A DNA stretch of 64,000 bases from positions 22,196,001 to 22,260,000 of the forward strand of contig OZ316893.1 of the NCBI GenBank assembly GCA_973895155.1, written 5' to 3'. This document shows positions 35,056 through 45,883 of this stretch, piece after piece. The translations under genes and the position numbers were made by a program. Position 1 is the stretch's first letter. The number at the start of each line of letters is the position of its first letter. The notes under the pieces are model-generated. The model did not search any database, was not told where the DNA came from, and worked only from the letters and a program-made list of their open reading frames with translations. The DNA is from Marsupella aquatica (Eukaryota > Marchantiophyta).

Positions 35056-38000
35056 TCAACGATGACTACCGGCATACGGCCTGTAATCCGGTGATCGGCT
35101 TCGATAACGCTGGGGTGGAGAGCGACTGCTGGAAGGAAACGAAGAGCCCCATTAGACAGGAGAAAATCAAAATTCCTTTACAGGTACTCCAAAATATCTA
35201 CGACACTCCAATGCATGATTAATTGGTGACTTAGCCTTAAAATGGTGAGGACCCAAACATATGACCCAGGCATCCATACCTCCGATGTCGACCATATGCT
35301 GGACTTCGAGCCCGACCATAATCTGGGCTACCCCTTCCTCTCACAGCACCCTCACGCCGTGGTCCGGGACTTGTACTGCGGCGGGAGCCTCCACCAGGTC
35401 CACCACTAGGTGGGTCTCCATCCTCTCGAGCAGCATACTCCACAGTTATTACCCGTTCCATGACCTTACTGCACATGAGAAATTCAAAAACAACGATTCT
35501 AAAGATTACGGCAATAAGCTGCAAGCCTAATTTGAGATTGGGACAATCAAGGCCTGACAAACGCTTCACCGAGCACTCAAATTTGCAAAATCGAAGGTAT
35601 GTAACTAAAGGGGTAAGCACCTAGTAGAATTTGCTATCAATAGTGCCAACCTGAAACACACCTCATGTTTGTACATTCCAACGCTTTGGTGGCTTCTTCT
35701 TGTGATTCATACTGTACGAATGCAAAATTCTTCCGTATTTGCACTCGGAGAAGCTTTCCATAGGGCTCAAAGTGTCTTTCCAGGTCTCGAACTCTTGTGT
35801 GAATGGGATCAAAGTTCACCACAAAAAGTGTCTTCGTCGGTCGCTGCTTTGTGATACTTCTGCGAGCGTCCTCCCGTCGGCGAATGGCACCATCTCCTTG
35901 CTATTATTCAATGACAGAGATGATTGGATAAACACTATGTCAGACTCTGGCATTCTGTCCATCACAGTTTAGGAAGAAACCCATGATTTCAAAAGAAAAC
36001 AAGAAAAGGGTCTCCTCTATTCATAGTTGCGTGGCCCACTGACGGATCCTACAGCCGGACGACACACTGCATTAAGAATACAATGTCACCCTCGAGGGGG
36101 TAATCACACGAAACCACACGGCAACTAGGACTTTGAGGGCTTAGTCATCCATAAATGTTTTCAAGTATTTTCCCAGACGCCTCCAAGTATTAAAAGCAGA
36201 GCACATGAATTTGAAACACGATGCGTCTCTTAGACCTGTAGCTTGACGTTCTTGTGAAACTTACTTTGGCCCACTCAACACAAAGCCGTCGGCGCTGCCT
36301 GCCAAACTCTGAATTGTCCAGAGCACGGATGGCATCCTCTGCATCCCGTTCATCCTCCATATAGACGAAAGCAAATCCTGTACATGAAGAAAAGCCAGTG
36401 AGCGTCTTTGGGACGTGCTTTACCAGGAATAGCCTCACCCCAAGATACTAGCATTATTAGATTATTGTCAGATATGCTGCAAGACCTAGGGGTCAGTAAG
36501 GGATCCACAATACAGGGCTTTCAAGAGAATGGTAAATTCACAACACCTGGCCTCCAATCCCATTTGTTGCTGCACTAAAGTACGATGTCCGGAAGGACGT
36601 TGCTATGATGTCAGGAAGAACGTTGCATGATGCACTAAGGATGACGTGCATCAAGAAGGTTGTGATGACCAGACGTATCAAAGCAGCCAGAACTGATTTG
36701 AGTGAAAGGATCTCAATTGTTGACAAGCACAGCAAGAGTCAGCCAAGCCTGCACCAATATCGTTGCTCCAGCATCGAAGTCTGTCCTGATGAATATCTAG
36801 TAATTCTGCTGCACACGCACGCATGATGTGGTGCGATCATGCGCTGAGCATGATCGCAAGGACAGCTGAGATGTTGACAAGAAGCTGACGAGGTGGAAGG
36901 TATGACAGATATGATGATCTCCGGATGGTAGGAGAACTTCTGTCCGCTGCAGGTTTTGTTGGACGCTGATGCTCTGAGAGTGGAGAGACAGTTGGCATGA
37001 AGAGGAGGGGCAAGCAAAAATATCCGAAGTCTGTGATACATCCTGCGTTGCCACACCCATTCTTAAGTAAACTATATTCACCTGCAATACACATTAGTCA
37101 CTTATGTTTCAATTCTAGTACAGCGGCAAAGCCACAAACTATGCAGAAGACATAAAATTTCACTGCTCATTTGTCGAGTGATATAAAGACTAAGCATTAG
37201 TCATTAGCGGATATTTAATTATTTCTGTTCATTCGGAGGTGAGACAAATCAGTTATATCAATGACAGTAAATCTATGACAGCAAAAGACAAATCAAAGAA
37301 ATGTCTGCATGCCGTCCGTCCTAGCACTTAAGTTGAGGCCAGACTTCATAAGTCTCTATCGAAAATTCACAGACGTGAACTAGACCAGTCTCCAACGGTG
37401 ATGATACGAAATTCGCCATGAGTACACTAGACAGCTGACATAGCTAGTCTATAAGCAAAACATAATTTGATAACATACTGTGTAGCACCAAATGTAACCT
37501 GATACCGAGTCCTCGCAGCAATCAATCTATCACAAAGGCAGGCATGGCATCCAGAAGAGCAACACATTTTTTAACAACCAAGATCCTGGAGTTTATAAAT
37601 GTCTCCAACAAAATGGCGAAAAGCCCGCTTTTGAGGAGGAGGGAGACATTTTCACCACCACCCACCGTGTCAGATTTATTTCTTGATTACAGAACACACA
37701 TGACCTAGAACGACCCTAATCACCCAAACCGAAGTGATCAGGCTGAGCCTAAGAGGCCACAGGGGCGCCTGACGGCAACGCATGTCCAGGAGAGTACGAG
37801 AAACAATGGTACGAACACGCAACGCGAGGATTCAACATGTTTCCACCATATGGTATGATCAAAGTGTACAAACGAAATAGAAATGGACTTAATTTCTGGC
37901 TCACAAACCTCATATGCTCCCGGACAGAAGCAGATTCGTCAATAAGAAGAATTGATTCTATGTACGTAAGTCAAGATTTCAACATAAAGCAGCAGCATAC

Positions 38001-38118
38001 CTGTCTTCATATCAACACGATCCACCTTCCCAAACTTGATGAACATCCTCTCAATTTCAGGTAGGCGGGCATCATACTCGAAGTTGCCACAAAAAACAGG
38101 CCGCATCCTCGCACTCAT
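35056..38118 (-). CDS. Plant RS-subfamily SR splicing factor (RS31/RS40-type)
   Basis: Five coding exons on the - strand: 38118-38001, 36377-36265, 35900-35662, 35468-35280 and 35128-35056. All introns are GT-AG with matching phases, giving 243 aa. SR proteins bind pre-mRNA and recruit the spliceosome in the nucleus. RRM1 (about residues 6-77) has PVFCGNF and [21 protein letters not shown] linker rich in Arg leads to RRM2 (about 98-170), with [31 protein letters not shown] and [14 protein letters not shown]. The tail (about 171-243) has [14 protein letters not shown] and SRSP dipeptides. RRM2 lacks the SWQDLKD motif of SRSF1-type proteins, as expected for the plant RS group. At 243 aa it is at the short end for the group. 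The 1623 nt intron inside RRM1 corresponds to the long, alternatively spliced intron known in this subfamily. Confidence 0.94.
36832..36858. repeat. Perfect hairpin inside SR intron 1
   Basis: Two 11-base arms (tgcgatcatgc and gcatgatcgca) flank a 5-base loop. The hairpin lies within the long intron 36378-38000, about 230 nt downstream in transcript terms of a strong cryptic acceptor near 37084. It could shape splicing of that intron; this is inference. Confidence 0.7.
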
Positions 38119-39530
38119 CTTGCCGTGTAATCGAATCTAATATGTCTCTTTGAGCACAAATTCCCACAAGCCCTATCCCCTGAGCAAGTGAGATGCAGTA
38201 ACCAGGGGGACTTCAAAAACAGTTCTGCAGAGCACCAAGAACACGAGCCAGAGTATTAGGGTTCCTATAATGGCATCGCACTACAGTTCAATAGTGACTG
38301 TCAATGACAAGGTCTGTGCTAGCGGACCCCTAGACTGCACCGCAAAGATATGCGGAACAGTAGACAACAAACCCTTCAGAAAAAGTTTGACGGCACTGCT
38401 TGTAGAGGGAGAGAAACTGCAGAGATAACAAACGTGAAAGCAGTGCATCAAACTTGAATTCAAATACGACCATCAGGAATCCTAACACAGGTGCCTGTCC
38501 ACATAATTTCCAGTACTTACTGGATCAGGCGATACGTTTGACCAACTCAAAGACATCGACGAGGAAACCATACAAAGAGGTTCCAAGCGAGTTTTCAATA
38601 CGTTCTAAACAAAACTCAGAAGGACCCACGAAACCTCTCCTCGTCCTAACATGCACAATGCATTTGGAATGCAAGATCAATGACAGCTTATGACACATTG
38701 TAAAACTTAGTCCAGCAGAGTACTGAAGATCATCCAAAACTGAAATGAAAAAGAAAATTGGGAGTATCCCTAATTGAGACCCATAATCTCCACAAACCGT
38801 ACAGAAAATTATGCAGATTTGAAGAGGACGGAACCACACAAACAGTAGAGAACGTCTCGAATAGTGGAATTCACAAAGTTCGTCAAATAGTTTCGAAACC
38901 ATCAGAGGACTTCTACACCAATTTTGCAGGAAAGGAGACCACCTCAACCTCCTGAGCGATTCCTTCACTTTGTCTCTCTGTCTCTCTGTCTCTCTATCTC
39001 TAGAGATCAGTGAGCAGTCAAACAAATCAACTCATTCAATTCTTCTTGAGTCACATACGCTGAAAGCACACCAAAGAAGAGATGCGTCCAGATGCCATTA
39101 TTCCTATTACCATACCCAATGACCGCAGCAGGACGGCAATCGCAGTGGCAGAGTAACGACAGAGCAAACGCAGAAAAGAAACACAGATCCATCAAACCTA
39201 ATGACGCTTCAGTCTACAGACATGATAGCACGCTGCCATCTCATCCAATTCTTTATCCTGCCCCCCCCCCCCCACCACTTTCCATCGACTCCAAGCAAAA
39301 CGAGGGAAGCGAAATCGGTACCTACCGAGGAAGAAGTCCAAATCGAAATTTTGAAACAGAGAGTCACGAAGGTGGGTGGCGCATTCCGTGGGAGCGTCGT
39401 CTATGCTGGCGAATAATGCCGCCTCGTCCAAAGTGCAACACTGGTGCTGGCTGGTTCACTGCGAGTGCGAATGAAGCCGGTGGGGGAGGAGCGGCGCACA
39501 GCTTCTAAACAATCAGACCAGAAAGAAGCT
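38119..39530 (-). promoter_or_regulatory. Presumed 5' UTR exons, leader intron and promoter of the SR gene
   Basis: A good acceptor (ttgctcag/GGG, exon from 38179) lies 61 nt before the ATG. A candidate first exon ends at 39326 with the donor CTCG/GTAGGT. Together they suggest a leader intron of about 1.15 kb (39325-38180). The candidate first exon is open and could be misread as protein, but it has no ATG. Transcription would start near 39.5 kb. A CT-dinucleotide-rich tract (tctctctgtctctctgtc, 38970-39000 on the + strand) lies in the intron. This is inference from splice-site strength and position. Confidence 0.4.
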
Positions 39531-39624
39531 GTGCAGTGAACTACCACTGTAGTGAAGCTCTGCCTCGTGATGGATCACCACTCTGCACGAAACGAACTGA
39601 AATGACTTGGATGCAAAACGGGGG

Positions 39625-39895
39625 AGGTCGTATTTTTCCAGTGGCGAAAATGTATATGGTCATAAAATACACTACAACTGCATTTGGAAGAAGACTACTA
39701 ACACTTGGGTTGTATTTTTTCAGTGGCTAAACTGTGTATGGTCATAAAATACACTACAACTACATTTGGGAGAAGACTAGTAACACTTGGGTTGTGTTTT
39801 TTCAGTGGCTAAACTGTGTATGGTCATAAAATACACTACAACTACATTTGGGAGAAGACTAGTAACACTTGGGTTGTAATTTTTCAGTGGCCCCA
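39625..39895 (+). repeat. Tandem array A, three ~82 bp units
   Basis: The phrase 'ggtcataaaatacactacaa' recurs at about 39657, 39739 and 39821 (period about 82 bp), with 'cagtggctaaactgtgtat' and 'aacacttgggttgt' in each unit. It abuts array B, whose units carry the same core in reverse complement. Confidence 0.85.
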
Positions 39896-40580
39896 AGTGT
39901 TAGTAGTCTTGTATTCAATGTAGTTGTAGTGTATTTTATGACCTGAAAATAGTGTCCAGGTGGGCTTGACAAGAGGGTCGCAATCTCATAACCCCAACTG
40001 TAGTCTTCTCCCAAATGTAGTTGCAGTGTATTTTATGACCTGAAAAATAGTGTCCAGGTGGGCTAGACAAGGGGGTCCAAATCTCATAACCCCAATTATA
40101 GTCTCCTCCCAAATGTAGTTGTAGTGTATTTTATGACCTGAAAATAGTGTCCAGGTGGGCTAGACAAGGGGGTCGCAATCTCATAACCCCAACTGTAGTC
40201 TTCTCCCAAATGTAGTTGTAGTGTATTTTATGACCTGAAAAATAGTGTCCAGGTGGGCTAGACAAGGGGGTCCAAATCTCATAACCCCAACTGTAGTTTT
40301 CTTCCAAATGTAGTTGTAGTGTATTTTATGACCTGAAAACTAGTGTCCAGGTGGGCTAGACAAGGGGGTCCAAATCTCATAACCCCAACTGTAGTCTTCT
40401 CCCAAATGTGGTTGTAGTGTATTTATGACCTGAAAATAAGTGTCCAGGTGGGCTACACAAGGGGGTCCAAATCTCATAGGTAACCCCAATTGTAGTCATG
40501 TCCCAAATGTAGTTGTAGTGTATTTATGAAATGAAAATAAGTGTCCAGGTGGGCTAGACAAGGGGGTCAAATCTGATAAC
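39896..40580 (-). repeat. Tandem array B, seven ~98 bp units, inverted relative to array A
   Basis: The core 'gtagttgtagtgtatttta' recurs with gtattt(t) at 39931, 40028, 40126, 40223, 40321, 40419 and 40520 (spacing 97-101 bp). Each unit continues with 'gtccaggtgggctagacaag' and 'aatctcataaccccaa'. The core is the reverse complement of the core of array A, and the switch of orientation is sharp at about 39890-39900. Non-coding. Confidence 0.9.
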
Positions 40581-43500
40581 CCCAGGTCAGGCTAATAAGG
40601 GGGTAATGGCTCAAAGCTGCGCATTGAAACTGGATAACCCTTGCGGCGGTTACCATCTTCCGTCGAACGCAGTGCCATGGCCTTGATTTGAATAGTGGAC
40701 CATTGATCAATGGGGCGCTATATTCAAATAGTGCCTCGGGATGGCCATCCAGAAGGGACTAAGTCCCGACTAAGTATGAGGAGACTAGTGAGCAAGTTAC
40801 ACTAGCAAAGACAATGTGTTGAGCTAGAATCATGCACAAGGGACTTGGACTAGCGTTAGCAGCTGGGCAGGCCCTTAGGTGGGGTGGGCTTGGGGTGGAC
40901 CGTTTGGACCCCCAAATGGACTCTGAGTTTTGAGGGCTTGCTTGAGTGAGAGCTCTTCTTGGGCTCAAGAGCATAGAATTTGAGTTCATGTGGAACGAAC
41001 GCTTAATGCATGATTGAGAAATGGGCGACACTTGGGCCCGGGGTCCTCACTTCTTTTCTTCCAACCTATCACGCTGAATAAGTATAGGGTTTCTTATTGA
41101 GTTTAGTGAAATACTTCTAAATTTGTATTGAAGAACATTAGGGTTCATTTAATCCAATTTTGAGAATTACAAGAATAATAGGTTTTTTTTAAATCAAAGT
41201 TGGGAATATTCTTAGATTATTCCATTAAGTTAGGGGTAAAAAAATTCATAAAAGAAACTTTATTGACTTAAGTTTTAGGGTGCTTTTCCTTCCAAAACTT
41301 TGGGCATGATATGGGAGACCCCTTGGATTGAGGCCCCCAAGCACTTGGGTGGAGCTGCTTGGGAACCTTGACGGGCAATGAGCCCTGAGGGCTTGGGCAT
41401 GATCGAGCATTGCGTCCACTTGATGACAAGGGGCTAAGGCACCTCACCTACAAATGTCTTACTAACTAGAAAGTTAATATGGGCCTAGCAAGTTAGCTTT
41501 GTGTCGGGTCAACTTGGTTGGAGTCCTAGTGAGGGCCAAAAGTAGAGGACTAAAGTTTATTTGAGGTGGCAGGTCTCCATAAGCATATATGAGGGGAGTG
41601 GTATGTCGCAGTGGGCCAAGGGCGAGTCCAAGTCATGAAGCGCGATGGTTGTGCTACTAATAAGAAACGCAAAGTAACGTAAATGGCAATGTCTGCTCAA
41701 CAGGTTGTCCATTGGAGAACTTGCAGTTGTTAGATGCATTGGAAATCTCTCAAGGAGGACTACCTCCTCTTGATCTGAGCTAGGTCTAGGTGGGGTCTTG
41801 GGGTTCCTTTGCTCCATATGGTTTTCAAAGGTTATCTCACTTGCTTGCCAATCTTGCCACATAACAGCCAAACCACGTTCAATTCTCACCGGAACTTGCA
41901 TTTGGGAGGAAACACAGAGTAGGCTTGGGTGCTGATCAAGCTCCAAGACAATGCATCATGCCCTCAAACTCCCGGTTGAGTTGGATCCATAGAAAATGGT
42001 TGCTAGAGTCGGGGCTGATTGAGCTAGTCATGTTGCTCTCGGGGGGTTAACTTAACTAGTGCATATTATGGGGTACCACATGTCATCATAGCATAATATA
42101 AATACTCTTGTTTTCTCTTATTCTATATTTTCAACAGTTATTACCTATTTTATTTTATAATTAAAAAGTATTGTCGAGGTCGAGGTAAAAAACATTCTTT
42201 CAAATGGTGCCTACACTTAAAAAACTATTTAGCTATTCTCCATAAAAATACCTATTTGGGATCACATGTGATTCATATAATTGTAGAAGTCGACCTCTTT
42301 AGCCAGTGCTAGGGACAAGCTAGCTTTAGAACAATATATCCAGCTATTTGGGCCATGGGTATGTCCTAGAGTTTGGGTCACGGTCAGCCAGTGATAGATA
42401 CAAAGTGAGGAAGCTCAAGTGGCAACCAGTAGAGGGGCTATTTTGGACGAGCAATGGGTGCCGACCTTAGCTTCAGCTCATGACAAGGGCTTTCGGGCCT
42501 AGGAGGCCCCATCCGCTCACTTACTTACTAATGACTATTGAACTTGAGGCAAAACAATGGTCTTGGGATCTGAGATCCACGCGGGTTACGTAAGTACCGA
42601 TTAGGTTGGTTGCATGTATAGGTAGTAGAGACCATTGAGCGACAATGGTATTGAGTAGCAAGTCACAGAGCGGGTGATAGAGGCACCGAGGTGCTTGCTA
42701 TTGGAGTTCCTTGTAGGCGTTTGGGCACTAGGAGTACTTCGGCAAAGGTACTGGGTGGCTAAGTCCACCACTATATCAGGCACTATACATGAGGCACATT
42801 GGAAAGATTTTTCCTAGCATTTTATAACAAACTCAAAAACTAATATTCCATTGGATATTGAGTGACATAAAAATTAGCTCCTAAAAATAGTTTGCAAGCA
42901 AAAAATGTGGACAGTGAGTGATGGCAGAATTTTCTCTTCTACTTTTCCTGAAAATAGTAAAAATGCGAAATCTCTTAGACTCTTTAAATGTATTAATGTC
43001 TTGTTACCAGAGCACTGTGGACAATCCTAACCCTTCAAAAGTTGAGCTAAAGAACTTGTTTCCCACAGGCATAAGGCCCATAATGCCTTGTAAACAGGAC
43101 ATTAATATGAATTAGCCACATTTTCTGGGTCTCATTTGCTATGCCAGTTCCATCAATCAAAGGTCCATTAGCCCCGCCATTAGCCACAATGTGAAAGTTT
43201 TCCTTAAATCTAGGGAGATCTGATGGTCAGGAATAAGTCCAGGAAATTTCTAGAAGGAAGGTACTTAGCATCTCCTTATAATATATAGATGTGAGTGGTG
43301 ATGGAGTGCACTTTAGCATTTCCTAGATTTGTTCATGTATATTATAAATTCCCCTAGATACCATTTGAAATATTGGTGAATTTTAAAGGTCCTCAAGGGC
43401 AACTGTCCCTGAAGCAAAACTGGATCCAGGCTACCATATTTAGTTACAAATTTCTTTAATATGTACAAAAAAGGTTTTTCTGGCATATACCCACAGTACA

Positions 43501-44282
43501 CCTTTGTGTCCCAAGGTAAGGATTTCATGCATGGGGATATGTTGGAAGGGGGGCGGAGAGGGCTGAAACTGCCCCTCCAGGGAGCTTTAACTGCCCTTCC
43601 AGGGAGCTTTATTTTCCTAACAACATAGGAAAATAATAAGCAGAAAACCAAGTTTCAGGCCCCAAACTGGCTTCCAGTTGTTTGGGTTGGAGAGGTTTGG
43701 TTCAAGTTTTGATGGCCTATTATTCCCCACAATAGCCTTGGCTCAGAACTTCTATGACATGACAATAGCCCCCGCAATAGCCTCTCCATGCCTCTATTCA
43801 TGGACAGTGGGGTAATTGTATCATGAAAGCAAACAACTCTTTTTTAATGGATGAGCCAAGTTTTCAACTAGAGTCTCCATGCCTCCATACATGGATTCAC
43901 AATGAGTTTTCTTAGTCAATTTGGAATGTTTCAAGTTGCTTACCTACAATAGTAGACGTCCTTTAGTTTTAGTCACCTTTGTGTCCTAGCCATGCCTGTC
44001 ATTTTTCATCAAACTGCTGATCCAAACCACTTGAGTATTGGTTAGCTCAAGTGGCTGCTATGTTCCAGGGCTCGCTTCACAGGAAAAGACAAGAAACGTA
44101 AAACCTGGTTTAAGGCCTCCAACTGCAAACCTGGTTTAAGAGCTCCAACTGCATGCAAAATAATAATAGAAAACCTGGTTTTCAGGCCCCCAATTGCCTG
44201 CCCAATGTTTGGCTTGCTATGGGAGGTTTCCCCCTCCAAAATACTTTCTGATAAATTACACTCTTTATAGTATTAGACTATG
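40581..44282. other. Intergenic, probably decayed transposon DNA
   Basis: From about 40620 to 42100 the composition shifts to G-rich on the + strand and contains repeated phrases such as 'ggggcgc', 'gacaaggg' and 'aggcccc', as seen in old retroelement bodies, but no conserved reverse transcriptase or integrase frame can be read. A terminus of the small repeat family (ccttaaatctagggagatct) lies at 43203-43222. A 22 bp direct duplication (actgccc.tccagggagcttta) is at about 43567-43611, and a similar small repeat (aaacctggttt) lies at 44100-44185. Confidence 0.35.
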
Positions 44283-45128
44283 TAATTAGTTCGTGGACCC
44301 CTTGGCTAATAAAATCAGGGGGAAGAGTCGATCTGAGCCGTCTCCATTTCTTATCTCCGGAAATCTCGTCCGTCCATCATAATGGCCAATCTATGGCTCA
44401 AAAGAAAGATCTCCAATAGATCTATGGATGGGTTCTGTCCGTTTTGCAAATGGGTTAATATTTTCCAAATGAAACATTAAACAAATCCAAGCCTTCCTAG
44501 CCGTCGATTTTGTTAATTTTACGATCTTTGCCGTCCATGTTGTAATGCCTCTATAAATCTTATTCATCCATGTTAGAAGGCGATCTAGGGTGCAAAAGAT
44601 AGATCTCAATGAGATCTACGACTGGGTATTTTTTGTTTTGAGAATGAGTAAATAGTTTTGAGTATAAAATTCGATGAACGTTCAAGATTCCAGCCATTCC
44701 TCCTCCCCGATCTTGGGTTTCTATGTGCTCTTCCCAGCATTAATGGCCGTACAATACGAGAGGTCCTTACATACCGGGAGTTACGGTTTAACAAGGAAGT
44801 TATCAAGTTAGTTATTAGTCATTATTTATTATATGAAAAATACTTTTTATAAATCTTTGAATTTAAGTTTTAAAATTGAAAATGTAACTAAAACGGTTAC
44901 ATAGTGATAGTTTTAACCGTTTTGCTCTTTGCATTTCCAATATTTTTACTTTTCTTTTTATGGCATGGCGTCCCAAAATTTACATCCAAATTGACACAAA
45001 TACGAATGAAAACTAGAAATTTGATTCACAAAAGTGACAAATCTTGTTTGTTACGGTTATTGTTGACGTGACACGCTGTGGTGCCAGGAATTTTGGAAGG
45101 GACCTCTAGTGGGGTCCGTAACTAATCA
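44283..45128 (-). mobile_element. ~846 bp non-autonomous element with terminal inverted repeats, copy 2
   Basis: This is the reverse-oriented counterpart of 13640-14489. Here the termini are better preserved: TAATTAGTTCGTGGACCCC at the left end and, on the other strand, TGATTAGTTACGGACCCC at the right end. They differ by two substitutions and a one-base gap in about 18 bases. No transposase is encoded. A target-site duplication is not obvious. The right end lies about 330 bp upstream of the TATA box of the HMA gene. Confidence 0.72.
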
Positions 45129-45453
45129 CCCAAAGTTAGTATCACACATTTTAATTATTGTTTGAGCCTTCAATTTTCTACAAGTGACACTATTTATTGT
45201 CACGCCCATTTATAAAAGAAAATCAAAATATCCAGTTGTTTGAAGTGCAGCTGTAGTTTTGCAAACGACAGATTTCCATGGTTCCCCACACGGAAACACC
45301 AGAGCTAGCTTGCTCTCAAAGGTAATGGCGTGTCTCACATTGGGAAACCGAGTCACCACTGCCAATTCCATGGTTTTAGTTACGCCATTGAACCACGACC
45401 GCGTTGTTGGTCAGCAGCGTAATCTGGAAGCTTGCCTTGCCCATCTCCAAAAC

Positions 45454-45461
45454 TATATATA
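45454..45461 (+). promoter_or_regulatory. TATA box of the HMA protein gene
   Basis: A perfect TATATATA in GC-neutral DNA lies about 430 bp before the ATG at 45884. Transcription would start near 45485-45490, so that the three hairpin repeats fall in the leader. Confidence 0.6.
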
Positions 45462-45512
45462 TTAGTCCCATCTTTCGCATTCGATCATTTCAGCTCTACC
45501 TGAGTACAATTA

Positions 45513-45740
45513 TTCCCAGTTGTAGCACGAGATTTGAGTATCGGATAGGACTTCGACAGTAGCTCGAAGAAATTGTAGCTTCTACGATCCCGGTTGTAGC
45601 TCGAGATTTGGTATCGTATAGGACGTCGACAGTAGCTCGAAGAAATTGTAGCTTCTACGATCCCAGTTGTAGCTCGAGATTTGAGTATCGTATAGAACTT
45701 CGACAGTAGCTCGAAGAAATCGTAGCTTCTACGACAGCAA
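45513..45740 (+). repeat. Three 73-74 bp hairpin-forming repeats in the HMA gene leader
   Basis: A unit starting 'agttgtagctcgagatttg' and ending 'gtagcttctacgatccc' recurs three times (spacing 74 and 73 bp), with about 95% identity. Each unit contains nested complementary words: cttcgac..tagctcgaag (6 bp arms, 7 nt loop) and gtagcttctac (4 bp arms). The copies fit between the presumed transcription start and the ATG, so the RNA leader would carry three similar stem-loops. The third copy ends slightly differently (tctacgacagc). Confidence 0.85.
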
Positions 45741-45883
45741 AATCGGCGAATTTCGATCGAGTTGAAGTGATTCTTGGTGACAGAGCTTCGTGGTGTTGAG
45801 AACTCGCCGACATTACACGTACCGGTGATCATACTGCCGGTTGGAAGAAAAAGTGCAGGTTGTGCGGGAGTTGAATTGTGACA

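Noticed and set aside
35237-35279. Taking the unspliced end (GHMFGSSPF) as the only SR protein C-terminus
   Set aside because: A GT donor at 35279 and an AG acceptor at 35129 join RS-rich coding sequence in phase; the unspliced end is kept only as a possible isoform.
39198-39431. 77-codon - strand frame upstream of the SR gene
   Set aside because: It has no ATG and ends at a donor site; better explained as the non-coding first exon of the SR gene.
39625-40580. CRISPR-like array (regularly spaced repeats)
   Set aside because: Repeats and intervening sequence are both conserved from unit to unit, spacing is about 82-98 bp, and this is plant nuclear DNA; these are tandem repeats.
45878-45883. 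GTG start two codons before the HMA gene ATG
   Set aside because: Plant nuclear genes start at ATG; the ATG at 45884 has a good context and gives the full domain.
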